A DNA stretch of 29,410 bases from JAUSKF01 sp964355005 (GCA_964355005.1 CAYHBX010000002.1:1-29410); one strand, 5' to 3'; counted from the first letter of the stretch, positions 1 to 7,240 are shown. Made by a program: numbers and translations. Notes: generated from the letters alone by a model not told the origin.

Positions 1-34
1 TACACTCTTTCCCTACACGACGCTCTTCCGATCT
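1..34 (+). other. Illumina adapter remnant at contig edge
   Basis: These 34 bases match the 3' end of the Illumina TruSeq universal adapter, ending in GACGCTCTTCCGATCT, with no mismatch that I can find. The transketolase reading frame begins immediately after the last adapter base. This is library sequence, not genome, and it marks the true end of the assembled DNA. Confidence 0.97.
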
Positions 35-787
35 AAAACTCACGCCTTTGCCGGGAATAGTATGGGCGATAATCACGGTTGGCTTTTCATAAATAGCTTT
101 CGCTTCACTGATCGCGTCCACGAACTGCTCAATATTGTGGCCGTCGACCTCAATTACATGCCAGTTGAATGCTTCATATTTATCTTTCAGCGGCTCCAGC
201 GGCATAATTTGCTCGGTTGTTCCATCAATCTGAATGTTGTTGCGGTCAATGATCTGGGTCAGATTACTTAGCCGATTCTTCCCGGCAAATAAAACCGCCT
301 CCCAAGTATTGCCGGAATCGTGTTCACCGTCAGAGGTAGCGCAATAAACCCGGTAACGTTTTTTGTCCATTCGCGCGGCCAAAGCCATGCCGATTGCCTG
401 CGACAGGCCGGAACCTAGCGGACCGGAGGTTGTTTCCACTCCGGGTAAAGCAGCGCGATGCGGATGTCCCTGCAAGCGCGAACCCAATTTTCGTAAGGTT
501 TTTAACTCTTCCATCGGAAAAAATCCGGCATGCGCCATTGCGACGTAACGAATCGGACAGATGTGACCATTAGACAAAACCAAGCGATCCCGCTCCGGCC
601 AGTCCGGTTTCTTGGGATCGTAATTCAGGACATGGAAATAAAGCGCGGTAAATATGTCCGCCATTCCCAAGGGGCCGGCAGAATGACCGGAGCCGGCTTC
701 CAATAAAGTTTCAATCAGGTCCTCGCGGATCTGGTTGGCCTTTTCTTCCAGAAATTTCAGTTTTTTTTCGTGTAGGGGCTCTATCAT
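35..787 (-). CDS. transketolase, N-terminal part (3' truncated by contig end)
   Basis: This encodes the thiamine-diphosphate-binding N-terminal part of transketolase, which moves two-carbon units between sugar phosphates in the non-oxidative pentose phosphate pathway. From the ATG at 787 I read 251 codons with no stop. Visible signatures are EAGSGHSAGPLGMAD near the start, LSNGHICP, GVETTSGPLGSGLSQAIGMA, ATSDGEHDSGNTWEA (the GDGE-type cofactor and metal loop), IIDRNNIQIDG, and HTIPGKGVSF at the edge. The frame runs straight into the adapter, so the C-terminus is missing and I cannot tell whether the gene was a separate N-terminal subunit or a full-length enzyme. No clear Shine-Dalgarno precedes the start. 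The epimerase gene lies upstream in the same direction, which fits pathway clustering. Confidence 0.93.
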
Positions 788-848
788 TGGGGTGGAATAA
801 TGAATTACGAAGTATGAATAATGGCGCGCGTAATTCTTAATTCGTTAT
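788..848 (-). repeat. AT-rich palindromic spacer between rpe and transketolase
   Basis: On the minus strand the spacer starts at the rpe stop (GAATTATGAATAACG) and ends with a roughly complementary arm (CGTAATTCATTATTC) around a GCGCGC centre, so the RNA could fold as an imperfect hairpin. It resembles in style the other AT-rich inverted-repeat spacers in this window (2739-2886, 12660-12778, 14842-14989), but it is not an obvious sequence copy of them. Confidence 0.45.
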
Positions 849-1496
849 TCATAATTCGGCTAATTCTTTATAGGCTTTTTTCGGGTCTGGGCTCTTTTGT
901 ATGTAAGACGTGGAAACAAGGATACTTGCCCCAGCGTCATAACATTTCCGGGCTACCTCTAAATTGACGCCGCCGTCTATCTCTATTATAGCATTCGAAA
1001 TTTTCTCTCTTAGCCAATGTATTTTGGCCAACATTTGCTCGTCGAACTTCTGTCCGGCCCAGCCGGGAGTTACCGCCAAGATTTGGAAGGCGCGAAAGTC
1101 GTCTTTGTGAGCAAAAAGACGCTCTACTTCCGTTTTCGGCTTAATCGCCAGCATTGGCTCTGCTCCATATTCCTTGCATTTTTGGACTATAAAAACCGGA
1201 TCGGACATCGCTTCCAGGTGCATGATCACTCTTTTTACCAACCCGGTCTTTAACCAGCTATCAAGAACTTTTTCCGGCTCTTCCACCATCAGATGCAGTT
1301 CAACTTTGACTGACGACTTACGACTAACGACTAACGACTGAAGGCCTTCCGGATTGCCCCAATTTACGGCCGGAGAAAACTTCCCATCGGTAATATCCAA
1401 ATGAACCCATCCCTCCGGGTTCAGATCTTTAACTTTTTCATATTGCGCTTTTACAGATTCCTCATCCGCTCCCTCAACACCGGGAATTACCACCAT
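849..1496 (-). CDS. rpe: ribulose-phosphate 3-epimerase
   Basis: This enzyme interconverts ribulose 5-phosphate and xylulose 5-phosphate. The 215-residue product is a TIM-barrel protein of normal length. Family motifs are HLDITDGKFSP (metal-binding His and catalytic Asp), ELHLMVEEP, VTPGWAGQKF (phosphate loop) and IEIDGGVN (second Asp). The N-terminus starts MVVIPGVEGADEE rather than with the usual P-S-I-L-S-A strand, a divergent but plausible form. The minus strand upstream shows TAAGAT ending 6 nt before the ATG, which suggests a leaderless start. It lies next to transketolase and near rpiB and gap, so the non-oxidative pentose phosphate steps are grouped. Confidence 0.93.
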   Translation of the reverse strand: MVVIPGVEGADEESVKAQYEKVKDLNPEGWVHLDITDGKFSPAVNWGNPEGLQSLVVSRKSSVKVELHLMVEEPEKVLDSWLKTGLVKRVIMHLEAMSDPVFIVQKCKEYGAEPMLAIKPKTEVERLFAHKDDFRAFQILAVTPGWAGQKFDEQMLAKIHWLREKISNAIIEIDGGVNLEVARKCYDAGASILVSTSYIQKSPDPKKAYKELAEL

Positions 1497-1516
1497 AGAC
1501 TAATCTTAACACGACG

Positions 1517-1551
1517 CAAAAAAACAAACCCCCGCACCTTTCGGTGCGGGG
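1517..1551 (-). terminator. intrinsic terminator after the 198-residue hypothetical gene
   Basis: A 9-bp GC stem (CCCCGCACC at 1530-1538, GGTGCGGGG at 1543-1551) with a four-base loop is followed on the minus strand by GTTTGTTTTTTTGCG. It closes the transcription unit of the gene at 1596-2192 and insulates rpe. Confidence 0.9.
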
Positions 1552-1595
1552 ACAAAGGATCAAAGGGCAAGGTCTAATGATCCAAGGACAAAGAG

Positions 1596-2192
1596 CTACT
1601 TGCGACGGACGAACACCCAGCGGCTCTCGGGACTCCAGAAGTGGCCAGCGTCGCCGTTACGCGCGCTGAGCCAGCGAACGACGCTGACATGCCCCACGTA
1701 GAACACGTGCGGGTCGCCGTTCGAGTCGGTGATCGGCTCCATTCCAATCAGGAGCCATTCCCCGGAGGGCTGATCCTGGTATTGGAGACGAATCTGGGGA
1801 CCGACTTCGGCGGGGCAGGGATACAAGCCGAGTTCTTTGGCTTTTTCGTAGATCTGCTCTCGGATGCCGCCCTTGGGGAGTCCCAGTTCAGCGACGGTCA
1901 ATCTGACCAGATCGATCTCGGTTTCCTTGGGGCTGACCGAGATTCTGTCCAGAATGTCATTACCCCAGGGGGAGATCCGGTTCTTCTTGGCGATGATCGC
2001 CCGCTTGAGAGCTGCCACGTTAGGACGAGTTCCCAGCTTGATGGTTTTCCAGGTGGGGAACTTGCAGACGGGGGAATTGGCCTCGCCGATCCGGGCGAGG
2101 ATCTGATCGATCTTTCCGTTCATTTCTGAACGGAAATCTTCCAAATCCTTCCTGGCATTCCTGCAGACATCGGACTGCTTTTCGTCGCTCAC
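1596..2192 (-). CDS. uncharacterised 198-residue protein of a recurrent CPR type
   Basis: Function unknown. The start is GTG, set by a strong AAGGAGG about 6 nt upstream. Residues 1-40 are charged and probably helical. Then come WKTIKLGT near residue 48, a middle part rich in helices (DILDRISVSPKETEIDLVRL, LGLPKGGIREQIYEKAKELGL), and a compact C-terminal part with RLQYQDQP, GEWLLIGMEPITDSNGD, FWSPESRWVFVRRK. There is no signal peptide, membrane segment or catalytic motif that I recognise. From memory, very similar short proteins recur across Patescibacteria genomes without a known role; I cannot search to confirm. The gene has its own near-consensus promoter, a ~70 nt leader and its own terminator, and its base composition looks more GC-rich than its neighbours. 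It behaves as an independent cassette inserted between rpe and rpiB. Confidence 0.85.
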   Translation of the reverse strand: MSDEKQSDVCRNARKDLEDFRSEMNGKIDQILARIGEANSPVCKFPTWKTIKLGTRPNVAALKRAIIAKKNRISPWGNDILDRISVSPKETEIDLVRLTVAELGLPKGGIREQIYEKAKELGLYPCPAEVGPQIRLQYQDQPSGEWLLIGMEPITDSNGDPHVFYVGHVSVVRWLSARNGDAGHFWSPESRWVFVRRK

Positions 2193-2267
2193 GGCAGACC
2201 TCCTTGAATGGGGGTAGTGAATTTTGACTCTCCCGCTACACAGCAGAAGGAGTTTTGAACTGTTGTA

Positions 2268-2296
2268 GGTATAGCGGATTGAGCCTATTTTGTCAA
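2268..2296 (-). promoter_or_regulatory. sigma70-type promoter for the 198-residue gene
   Basis: Minus strand: TTGACA (2296-2291), a 17-nt spacer, and TATACC (2273-2268). Transcription should start near 2261, giving a leader of about 70 nt that ends in the AAGGAGG site at 2199-2205. Confidence 0.85.
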
Positions 2297-2303
2297 TAGC
2301 GGC

Positions 2304-2738
2304 TTAAAATTTTTCAGTTCTCCGCTGATGACGCTCTTCTTTGCCAAATTCGGTTTCCAGCCACATTTTGATTACTCGCAAAGCTTCTTTTTCCTCAATA
2401 AAACGGGCGCCGATGGAGAGAATGTTGGAGTTATTGTGAATACGGGAAAGTAAAATAATGTCTTCCGGGCCGCCATAAAATACCGCCGCCCGAATTCCTT
2501 TTTGGCGATTGGCGGCCATCGCCTCTCCCTGACCCGATCCTCCGAATAGAATTCCTTTGGAGTCCTTGTCTTTGACGACCGCCTTCGCCACCGGAATCAC
2601 AAAGTCCGGGTAATCGTCGTCGTTGTCGTACTTAAAAGGCCCGAGGTCTTTTACTTCATAACCCGATTCGGTCAGGACTTTTTTCGTTACTTCCTTAAGT
2701 TGAAATCCGGCGTGATCGCCCCCCAAATATATAATCAT
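2304..2738 (-). CDS. rpiB: ribose-5-phosphate isomerase B (Glu-type active site)
   Basis: RpiB/LacAB-family sugar-phosphate isomerase that converts ribose 5-phosphate and ribulose 5-phosphate. The 144-residue length is normal. D8-H9 sits in GGDHAGF, the phosphate and anion loop is GGSGQGE (66-72), and IHNNSNILSIGAR (100-112) carries the conserved His. The catalytic Cys of E. coli RpiB is absent (Gly here), while Glu72 matches the catalytic Glu of the Mycobacterium tuberculosis type, so I infer a Glu-based mechanism. The C-terminus is a basic, Arg/Glu-rich tail. The ATG directly abuts the 148-bp spacer repeat, and no Shine-Dalgarno is visible. It supports the same pentose phosphate pathway as rpe and transketolase. 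Confidence 0.92.
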   Translation of the reverse strand: MIIYLGGDHAGFQLKEVTKKVLTESGYEVKDLGPFKYDNDDDYPDFVIPVAKAVVKDKDSKGILFGGSGQGEAMAANRQKGIRAAVFYGGPEDIILLSRIHNNSNILSIGARFIEEKEALRVIKMWLETEFGKEERHQRRTEKF

Positions 2739-2886
2739 AAATCCTAAATTCTAATATCTAAATTCTAAACAAGGTATTAATAACCAAAACTCTAAATTCA
2801 ACTCTTTTGATATTTTGGACATTTGAATTTTGATATTGTTTAGGATTTAGAGTTTAGTGCTTAGAGTTTACGACTGTGCCGCTTTT
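2739..2886 (-). repeat. 148-bp spacer repeat, copy 1 (includes gap 3' end)
   Basis: Its reverse complement matches 14842-14989 without gaps at 141 of 148 positions by hand count. In transcript direction it begins inside gap (last five codons plus stop) and ends at the base before the rpiB ATG. The segment from the gap stop onward has imperfect 32-nt terminal inverted repeats (2838-2869 and 2739-2770, 24 of 32 complementary), so it could fold as a long AT-rich hairpin. Confidence 0.93.
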
Positions 2887-3893
2887 ATAACATGATCAAC
2901 AAGTGTCGTAACGTACCCCCATTCGTTGTCGTACCAGGAGAAAACTGAAACCAGATCGCCGTCCACGACTTTTGTGTACTGCAGATCGATCATTGACGCG
3001 TAAGGCATACCGATGATGTCAGATGAAACCAACTGATCTTCACTGACGCCCAAAATTCCCTTCCATTGCTTGGAAGTGGCCGCTTTTCTGAAAGCGTCGT
3101 TCACTTCTTCAACCGAAGTTTTTCTTTTCGCCAAAAAAGTTATCACCGCCATAGAGCCGGTAATGACCGGAACCCGCAAAGCCACGCCGTCAAATTTCCC
3201 CTTCAAGTCGGTAACGCCACGGGTAACGGAAATAGCCGCCCCGGTAAATGACGGGGTAATATTGACCGCCGCCGCCCGGCCGCGCCGGAAATCTCTTCCT
3301 CTTGTGGGTCCGTCTACCACATTTTGAGTAGCGGTATAGCCGTGAGTAGTATTCAAAAATGCCTTTTGGACGCCGATCGCTTCATGCATCACCGCTACCG
3401 CCGGGGCGGTGCCGTTGGTAGTGCAGGAACCATTGGAAGAAATTACGCATTTCCCGTGATCGTCATCATTTAAGCCCGCTAAAATTGTTTTCCCGCCGGC
3501 AACGCCTTCATCATCTTTCGCCGGGGCGGAGATCACTACCCGCTTGGCGCCCGCCACGTTCACATGCGGAGCGGCTTTTTCAAAAGATTCAAATGCTCCA
3601 GTCGCCTCTACCACCACATCAATTTTCATATCGCCCCATGGAAGCTTAGTAATATCTTTTTCCTGTAAAACTTTTATTTTCTTTCCTTCTACGACCAAAA
3701 AGCCATTTTTTTTGTCACATTCAACTTTTCGCTCATATGTCCGGTAAACCGAATCGTATTTTAATAAGTAGGCAAGGTTTTCAATGTCGCCCAAGTCGTT
3801 GATGGCGACAATATCCAAACCTTTTTGCCCGAACGCCTGACGAAAAAACAACCGTCCGATCCTTCCAAAACCGTTAATAGCAATTTTTGCCAT
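2868..3893 (-). CDS. gap: glyceraldehyde-3-phosphate dehydrogenase
   Basis: This glycolytic enzyme oxidises glyceraldehyde 3-phosphate with NAD(P) and phosphate to 1,3-bisphosphoglycerate. The 341 residues match type I GAPDH. The Rossmann motif INGFGRIGR is at residues 6-14, Asp33 (INDLGD) favours NAD, catalytic Cys157 lies in SNGSCTTNGTAP and His184 in NTTHGYTATQ. The second Cys usually found four residues after the catalytic one is Gly. The C-terminus is SWYDNEWGYVTTLVDHVIKAAQS, and its last five codons lie within the repeated segment shared with 14842-14989. A TATAAA box lies 9 nt before the ATG and no Shine-Dalgarno is seen. Confidence 0.96.
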   Translation of the reverse strand: MAKIAINGFGRIGRLFFRQAFGQKGLDIVAINDLGDIENLAYLLKYDSVYRTYERKVECDKKNGFLVVEGKKIKVLQEKDITKLPWGDMKIDVVVEATGAFESFEKAAPHVNVAGAKRVVISAPAKDDEGVAGGKTILAGLNDDDHGKCVISSNGSCTTNGTAPAVAVMHEAIGVQKAFLNTTHGYTATQNVVDGPTRGRDFRRGRAAAVNITPSFTGAAISVTRGVTDLKGKFDGVALRVPVITGSMAVITFLAKRKTSVEEVNDAFRKAATSKQWKGILGVSEDQLVSSDIIGMPYASMIDLQYTKVVDGDLVSVFSWYDNEWGYVTTLVDHVIKAAQS

Positions 3894-3916
3894 ATGTTTA
3901 GTTTTATAATGTGTAC

Positions 3917-4303
3917 TTATTTTAGCAAATTTAATCCCGTCTCGTCATCAAGCCTTCTCTCCATTAAACCGGACTCGATCAAATTGATTTCCAACGTGCC
4001 GCCAATAACCGCGTCAACCAGATGACCTCCGATCGCCTGAAATTTATCATTTCCGAGAACAACGTGCGCGTGTACCGCGACGCCCTCACCGGATTGAGCG
4101 ACATTGCCCGTGATACTTAAAACCTCAAAAAGTCCCGGGAATTTCTTTTTCAAATATTTTTTTTTGGTCAGATCATAAAAAGCCAACTCCGGTCTGGTTA
4201 CCGCTCCTAAGCCAAAAAAGAAACCGCTGTTCACTCTATTGCGGCGCAGAAATTCCCGGAAAGATTCCTGAAATTTATCTCCTTTTTTGAGAATAATGGT
4301 CAT
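3917..4303 (-). CDS. PPC/DUF296-domain protein
   Basis: A single PPC (plants and prokaryotes conserved, DUF296) domain, 128 residues and so a whole domain. It shows GFFFGLGAVTRPELAFYD (27-44), then VHAHVVLG with His78 and His80, and GGHLVDAVIGGTLEI with His94. These three histidines form the usual metal site of the family. In plants the domain is fused to AT-hooks and binds DNA. Stand-alone bacterial versions have no firmly known role. The ATG overlaps the stop of the DUF192 gene by one base (TAATG), so the two are probably translationally coupled, and gap follows 23 nt downstream. Confidence 0.87.
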   Translation of the reverse strand: MTIILKKGDKFQESFREFLRRNRVNSGFFFGLGAVTRPELAFYDLTKKKYLKKKFPGLFEVLSITGNVAQSGEGVAVHAHVVLGNDKFQAIGGHLVDAVIGGTLEINLIESGLMERRLDDETGLNLLK

Positions 4304-4773
4304 TAATTCGTCGTGATCGCGCCTACTAAACTAATCATATCACCAACCCGAAATCCAAACTTATCCGCTAAACCGGCATTGATCTCCAGAACTCTGTCTA
4401 CCGGCCCGGGCGGTGAATAGATGGCCAGCTCCAAACCGGTCGGCACGGGGACATTTTTATCTATACCCACGATCCGCTCGCCGTTAATCCACAAAATATC
4501 CAGAGAAAATTTCATACCACGCATCCAGAAACTTTGCGGACCGGCAAATGGAAAGATAAAAAACATCGCCCGATCATCGGCTAATGTTTCCCGGCCGGAC
4601 AATCCCCGCGAGCGGGTAGCAATGGTGTCCGCGATCTCGGACCGAAAAACTTTTTCCCTTATTTCTATATCAACAAACTTACCGGAAGACCCTATTTTCG
4701 GACGATTCAACAAAAAGCCGAGCAGAACTATCAACACGAAAGCAAACAAGGCAAAAAAAATAGTTTTAAGCAT
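4303..4773 (-). CDS. DUF192 protein with N-terminal membrane anchor
   Basis: I choose the ATG at 4773; a TTG at 4791 would add six residues and deepen the overlap with the upstream gene. Residues 1-22 form a hydrophobic anchor. The rest is a DUF192 (COG1430) domain: TRSRGLSGRETL, AMFFIFPFAGPQSFWMRGMKF, LDILWINGERIVGID, ending in EINAGLADKFGFRVGD. The domain is extracytoplasmic in many bacteria and its biochemical role is not established. The gene overlaps the upstream methyltransferase by 8 nt and the downstream PPC gene by 1 nt, forming a tight operon. Confidence 0.85.
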   Translation of the reverse strand: MLKTIFFALFAFVLIVLLGFLLNRPKIGSSGKFVDIEIREKVFRSEIADTIATRSRGLSGRETLADDRAMFFIFPFAGPQSFWMRGMKFSLDILWINGERIVGIDKNVPVPTGLELAIYSPPGPVDRVLEINAGLADKFGFRVGDMISLVGAITTN

Positions 4774-5233
4774 GAAGTAAATGAAAAACAACTATTCCGA
4801 AAGCGACCGCGACGTTCAGCGACTCTTTTTTACCAGCCATCGGGATCTCTAATATCTTATCAGCTTTTTTGAGAATCGCCGGCGACAACCCCCTGACCTC
4901 GTGGCCGACTACCAATGCCACCCTACTATTCCCGGGAATAGTAGCCTTGTGATAAGGAATTGATTTCTTGGATTGCTCAACGGCGAAAATTTTATAACCC
5001 TCCTTTTTTAGCCTATCAATCACTCGGCTAGTGGAAGCGGCTCGCTCCCACGGGACGCTTTTCTCCGCGCCAAGTGAAACTTTCGCAACCTGCTGACGAA
5101 CTGTGCCAAATTTATCCAGCGGAGTTGGAGTAATACCGCAAAGATAAATTTTTTCTACTCCGGCCGCGTCGGCGGTCCGGAAAATAGAACCAACGTTATG
5201 CAAGCTCCGGATATTGTGCAAAATCGCAACCAT
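4766..5233 (-). CDS. SpoU/TrmH-family RNA methyltransferase
   Basis: A SPOUT-class SAM-dependent 2'-O-ribose methyltransferase acting on tRNA or rRNA. The 155-residue protein has all three SpoU motifs: NIRSLHNVGSIFRTADAAG (7-25), ALVVGHEVRGLS, and EIPMAGKKESLNVAVAFGI near the C-terminus. It lacks the N-terminal substrate-binding extension of larger TrmH/RlmB enzymes, so the exact RNA target cannot be named. On the minus strand TATAAT (5245-5240) ends 6 nt before the ATG, which points to a leaderless transcript for this three-gene operon. Confidence 0.9.
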   Translation of the reverse strand: MVAILHNIRSLHNVGSIFRTADAAGVEKIYLCGITPTPLDKFGTVRQQVAKVSLGAEKSVPWERAASTSRVIDRLKKEGYKIFAVEQSKKSIPYHKATIPGNSRVALVVGHEVRGLSPAILKKADKILEIPMAGKKESLNVAVAFGIVVFHLLHA

Positions 5234-5245
5234 CTATATATTATA
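5214..5245. promoter_or_regulatory. overlapping divergent promoters
   Basis: Minus strand: TATAAT at 5245-5240, six bases before the methyltransferase ATG, with no good -35. Plus strand: TTGTGC (5214-5219), 17 nt, TATATT (5237-5242), upstream of the HAD-like gene. The plus-strand -35 is weak. Confidence 0.45.
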
Positions 5246-5274
5246 TGGGTTCATTGACATAAATAGGAGGCCGC

Positions 5275-5913
5275 TTGGAATATCGTCTTGCGATGTTCGA
5301 CCTCAACGGAACGCTCCTTGATGATGTCGGGGTAATCTATGGAGGCGTGTCGTCGGTATTCAAAAAATACAGAGTCGAACCACCAACCCTACGAGAAATG
5401 CGCATGGCGGAACACATTGACCATGAATGGTACCGTCAGCACGGATTTCCGAAAAATGTCACCGACAAAGAAATAATTGATGCCTTCAACGAAGCCGTTC
5501 CCGCATATTCCCACTTGAGGAAGATTCGCAAAGACGCGCTTTCTGTTATAAAGGGATGCCGGCAAAGAAAAATGAAAGTGGTCATGGTAAGCGCCCTGAA
5601 CACCCCTTTAATGACGTTGGTAATGAAGGGTATGGGCTTGCGGCCATACTTTGACGATGTCCGAGGCAGCGCAGGCGATAAATATGAGGCATTCCTGGAA
5701 ATGATGGAAAAGTTCGGAACTCCTCCGGAGAAAACCTTTTACGTCGGTGATTCGGTTATAGATGTAAGATCCTCAAAGCGGGCCGGAATTACGGCGATCG
5801 CTTTTTTGTCAGGATATTCTCTGCCCGAATTGTTGATTGCCCAAAAACCGGATTTCATGATAAAATCTTTGTCGGAACTTTTGAAAATCCTGAAAGAAAG
5901 GGGGCGCGAATGA
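5275..5913 (+). CDS. HAD-superfamily protein with DxN motif I
   Basis: The start is TTG, fixed by TAGGAGG ending 4 nt upstream. The 212-residue protein has a HAD Rossmann core with a helical cap: motif I FDLNGTLLDD (nucleophile Asp9), motif II VVMVSALN, a Lys in GDKYEAF, and motif IV YVGDSVIDVRSSKRAG. It resembles phosphoglycolate-phosphatase-like HAD proteins. The usual second Asp of motif I (DxD, the general acid of phosphatases) is Asn11, so full phosphatase activity is uncertain. The stop overlaps the ATG of the next gene (ATGA), so the two are translationally coupled. Confidence 0.85.
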   Translation: MEYRLAMFDLNGTLLDDVGVIYGGVSSVFKKYRVEPPTLREMRMAEHIDHEWYRQHGFPKNVTDKEIIDAFNEAVPAYSHLRKIRKDALSVIKGCRQRKMKVVMVSALNTPLMTLVMKGMGLRPYFDDVRGSAGDKYEAFLEMMEKFGTPPEKTFYVGDSVIDVRSSKRAGITAIAFLSGYSLPELLIAQKPDFMIKSLSELLKILKERGRE

Positions 5914-6512
5914 GTGGGCGAAATAAAGTCATCATCGGCATCACTGGGGAGCCGGGAGCTGGCAAAGAAGAATTCTGGAAAGCTTTTTGCAAAGTCTCCC
6001 GTGAAAATAGCATCTATGATTACGCCCGCTACGGCACTTCAGTATTCTTGCGGAAGATACTGGAAGACCGTGGAATCGTCGCCACCCGCGACAACCTCCC
6101 GGCTCTGGTAGTGTCTCTGGAATCGGCCGACGGAGAAGGCGCGGCAATGCGAATGCTGTTAGAGTCCGTCCGCGCCGAAAAGCCCACCCTCCGGATTATT
6201 GATAGCATCCGGATGCCTGCCGACGAAACAGCTCTGCGGACGGAATCACACAACATTCTCCTGTACGTCACCGCTCCCCCTCTTATGCGCCTTGACCGGA
6301 TGCGAAGCCGGGGCGAAAAAGCCGGTGAAAAAGATCTGACAATCGAAAAGTTCATGGAACAGGAATTGTCGCATACGGAAAAGCACGTCCCCGAGATCGG
6401 CTCCCGAGCCGATTGGAAAATAGAGAACATCGGAACCGTAGAAGAACTGGAAGAAAAAGTCCGCGAATTCTTCGCGAAAATCGCAAAGCCAAAGCTGGAA
6501 AAACCTGAATAA
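5910..6512 (+). CDS. P-loop kinase-like protein (dephospho-CoA kinase / UPF0200-like)
   Basis: A 200-residue P-loop NTPase. The Walker A motif GEPGAGKE (residues 13-20) follows the first strand VIIGIT. Next come an Arg-rich stretch around YARYGTSVFLR and a strand with IIDSIRMPADE, which resembles the ID-G-IRSP-E motif of the archaeal UPF0200 proteins related to dephospho-CoA kinase. YVTAPPLMRLDRMRSRGEKAGEKD looks like the LID segment. The substrate is not known. It is coupled by a 4-nt overlap to the HAD-like gene and followed by a terminator, so the pair may act in sequence on a small phosphorylated metabolite (inference). Confidence 0.78.
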   Translation: MSGRNKVIIGITGEPGAGKEEFWKAFCKVSRENSIYDYARYGTSVFLRKILEDRGIVATRDNLPALVVSLESADGEGAAMRMLLESVRAEKPTLRIIDSIRMPADETALRTESHNILLYVTAPPLMRLDRMRSRGEKAGEKDLTIEKFMEQELSHTEKHVPEIGSRADWKIENIGTVEELEEKVREFFAKIAKPKLEKPE

Positions 6513-6544
6513 TCCCTCACATAAGTTATGTAATGGACAAGACC

Positions 6545-6570
6545 AAAACTGCCCCCAGGGGCAGTTTTTC
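6545..6570 (+). terminator. intrinsic terminator, probably bidirectional
   Basis: Stem AAAACTGCCC (6545-6554) with GGGCAGTTTT (6559-6568), four-base loop, and a T run on the plus strand; the flanking A run gives a T run on the minus strand too. It ends the HAD-like/kinase-like operon and may also serve the convergent cyclophilin gene. Confidence 0.88.
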
Positions 6571-6607
6571 TTTAATGTCTGGTTGCTAGCGCCTAACGCC
6601 CAGAAAA

Positions 6608-7240
6608 TTACTGCAAAGTAATTTTCTTAATAATTACTGTTTCCATGGGCCGATCGCCCGCTCCTCTTTTTACAAGGCTAATTTTATCGGCAACGTCCTG
6701 ACCCTCCAAAACTTTTCCGAAAATGGTGTAGGCATGCGGAAGCGGGACGTTTGCCACCATGATGAAGAATTGGCTGCCGTTAGTATCGGGACCGGCGTTG
6801 GCCATCGCCAGCACTCCTTTTTGATAACCGGCTTTCGCTGAAGGAGTATTCGGATCCAACTCGTCCTCAAATTTATATCCCGGGCCTCCGGAACCGCAAG
6901 AACCGGAACTGCGCGCCGGGGTGCAATTCGGATCGCCTCCCTGGATCATAAATTCCGGAATCACCCGATGAAAAGTCAGGCCGTCATAATATTTTTCTCC
7001 GGCTAATTTAATGAAATTCGCCACCGTCTTCGGAGCATCTTCGCCATAGAACTGAACTTTAATATTCCCTAAGCTGGTTTCCAATAAAGCTGTTTTTGCG
7101 TTCATGTTTATATTTTGTGTATTTTCAGTTTCTTCCACGACCGGGCTGGGACCAACAGCCGGTTTATCAACAGAAATCAAATAAACTCCAACACCGACTA
7201 CCGCCAACAAAACGACTATTCCAAGAGTTTTATAAAGCAT
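6608..7240 (-). CDS. membrane-anchored cyclophilin-type peptidyl-prolyl isomerase
   Basis: I choose the ATG at 7240. It gives a hydrophobic N-terminal helix (about residues 2-22) and avoids overlap with the divergent gene. A Ser/Pro/Glu/Asn-rich linker follows, then a cyclophilin domain from about residue 50: ETSLGNIKVQFYGEDAPKTV, FHRVIPEFMIQGGDP with the catalytic Arg, GVLAMANAGPDTNGSQFFI, and HAYTIFGKVLEGQDV. The Trp of the cyclosporin site is replaced (His in PLPHAY). A Cys-containing insert (CTPARSSGSCGSGG) follows the GGDP loop. It likely assists protein folding outside the membrane. TAAAAT ends 7 nt before the ATG, which suits a leaderless start. Confidence 0.92.
   Translation of the reverse strand: MLYKTLGIVVLLAVVGVGVYLISVDKPAVGPSPVVEETENTQNINMNAKTALLETSLGNIKVQFYGEDAPKTVANFIKLAGEKYYDGLTFHRVIPEFMIQGGDPNCTPARSSGSCGSGGPGYKFEDELDPNTPSAKAGYQKGVLAMANAGPDTNGSQFFIMVANVPLPHAYTIFGKVLEGQDVADKISLVKRGAGDRPMETVIIKKITLQ

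Noticed and set aside
35..548. Short plus-strand frames at the left edge
   Set aside because: The minus strand encodes an uninterrupted transketolase with all expected motifs.
1641..2129. 162-residue plus-strand frame opposite the 198-residue hypothetical gene
   Set aside because: The minus-strand gene has a consensus promoter, SD and terminator; the plus frame has none.
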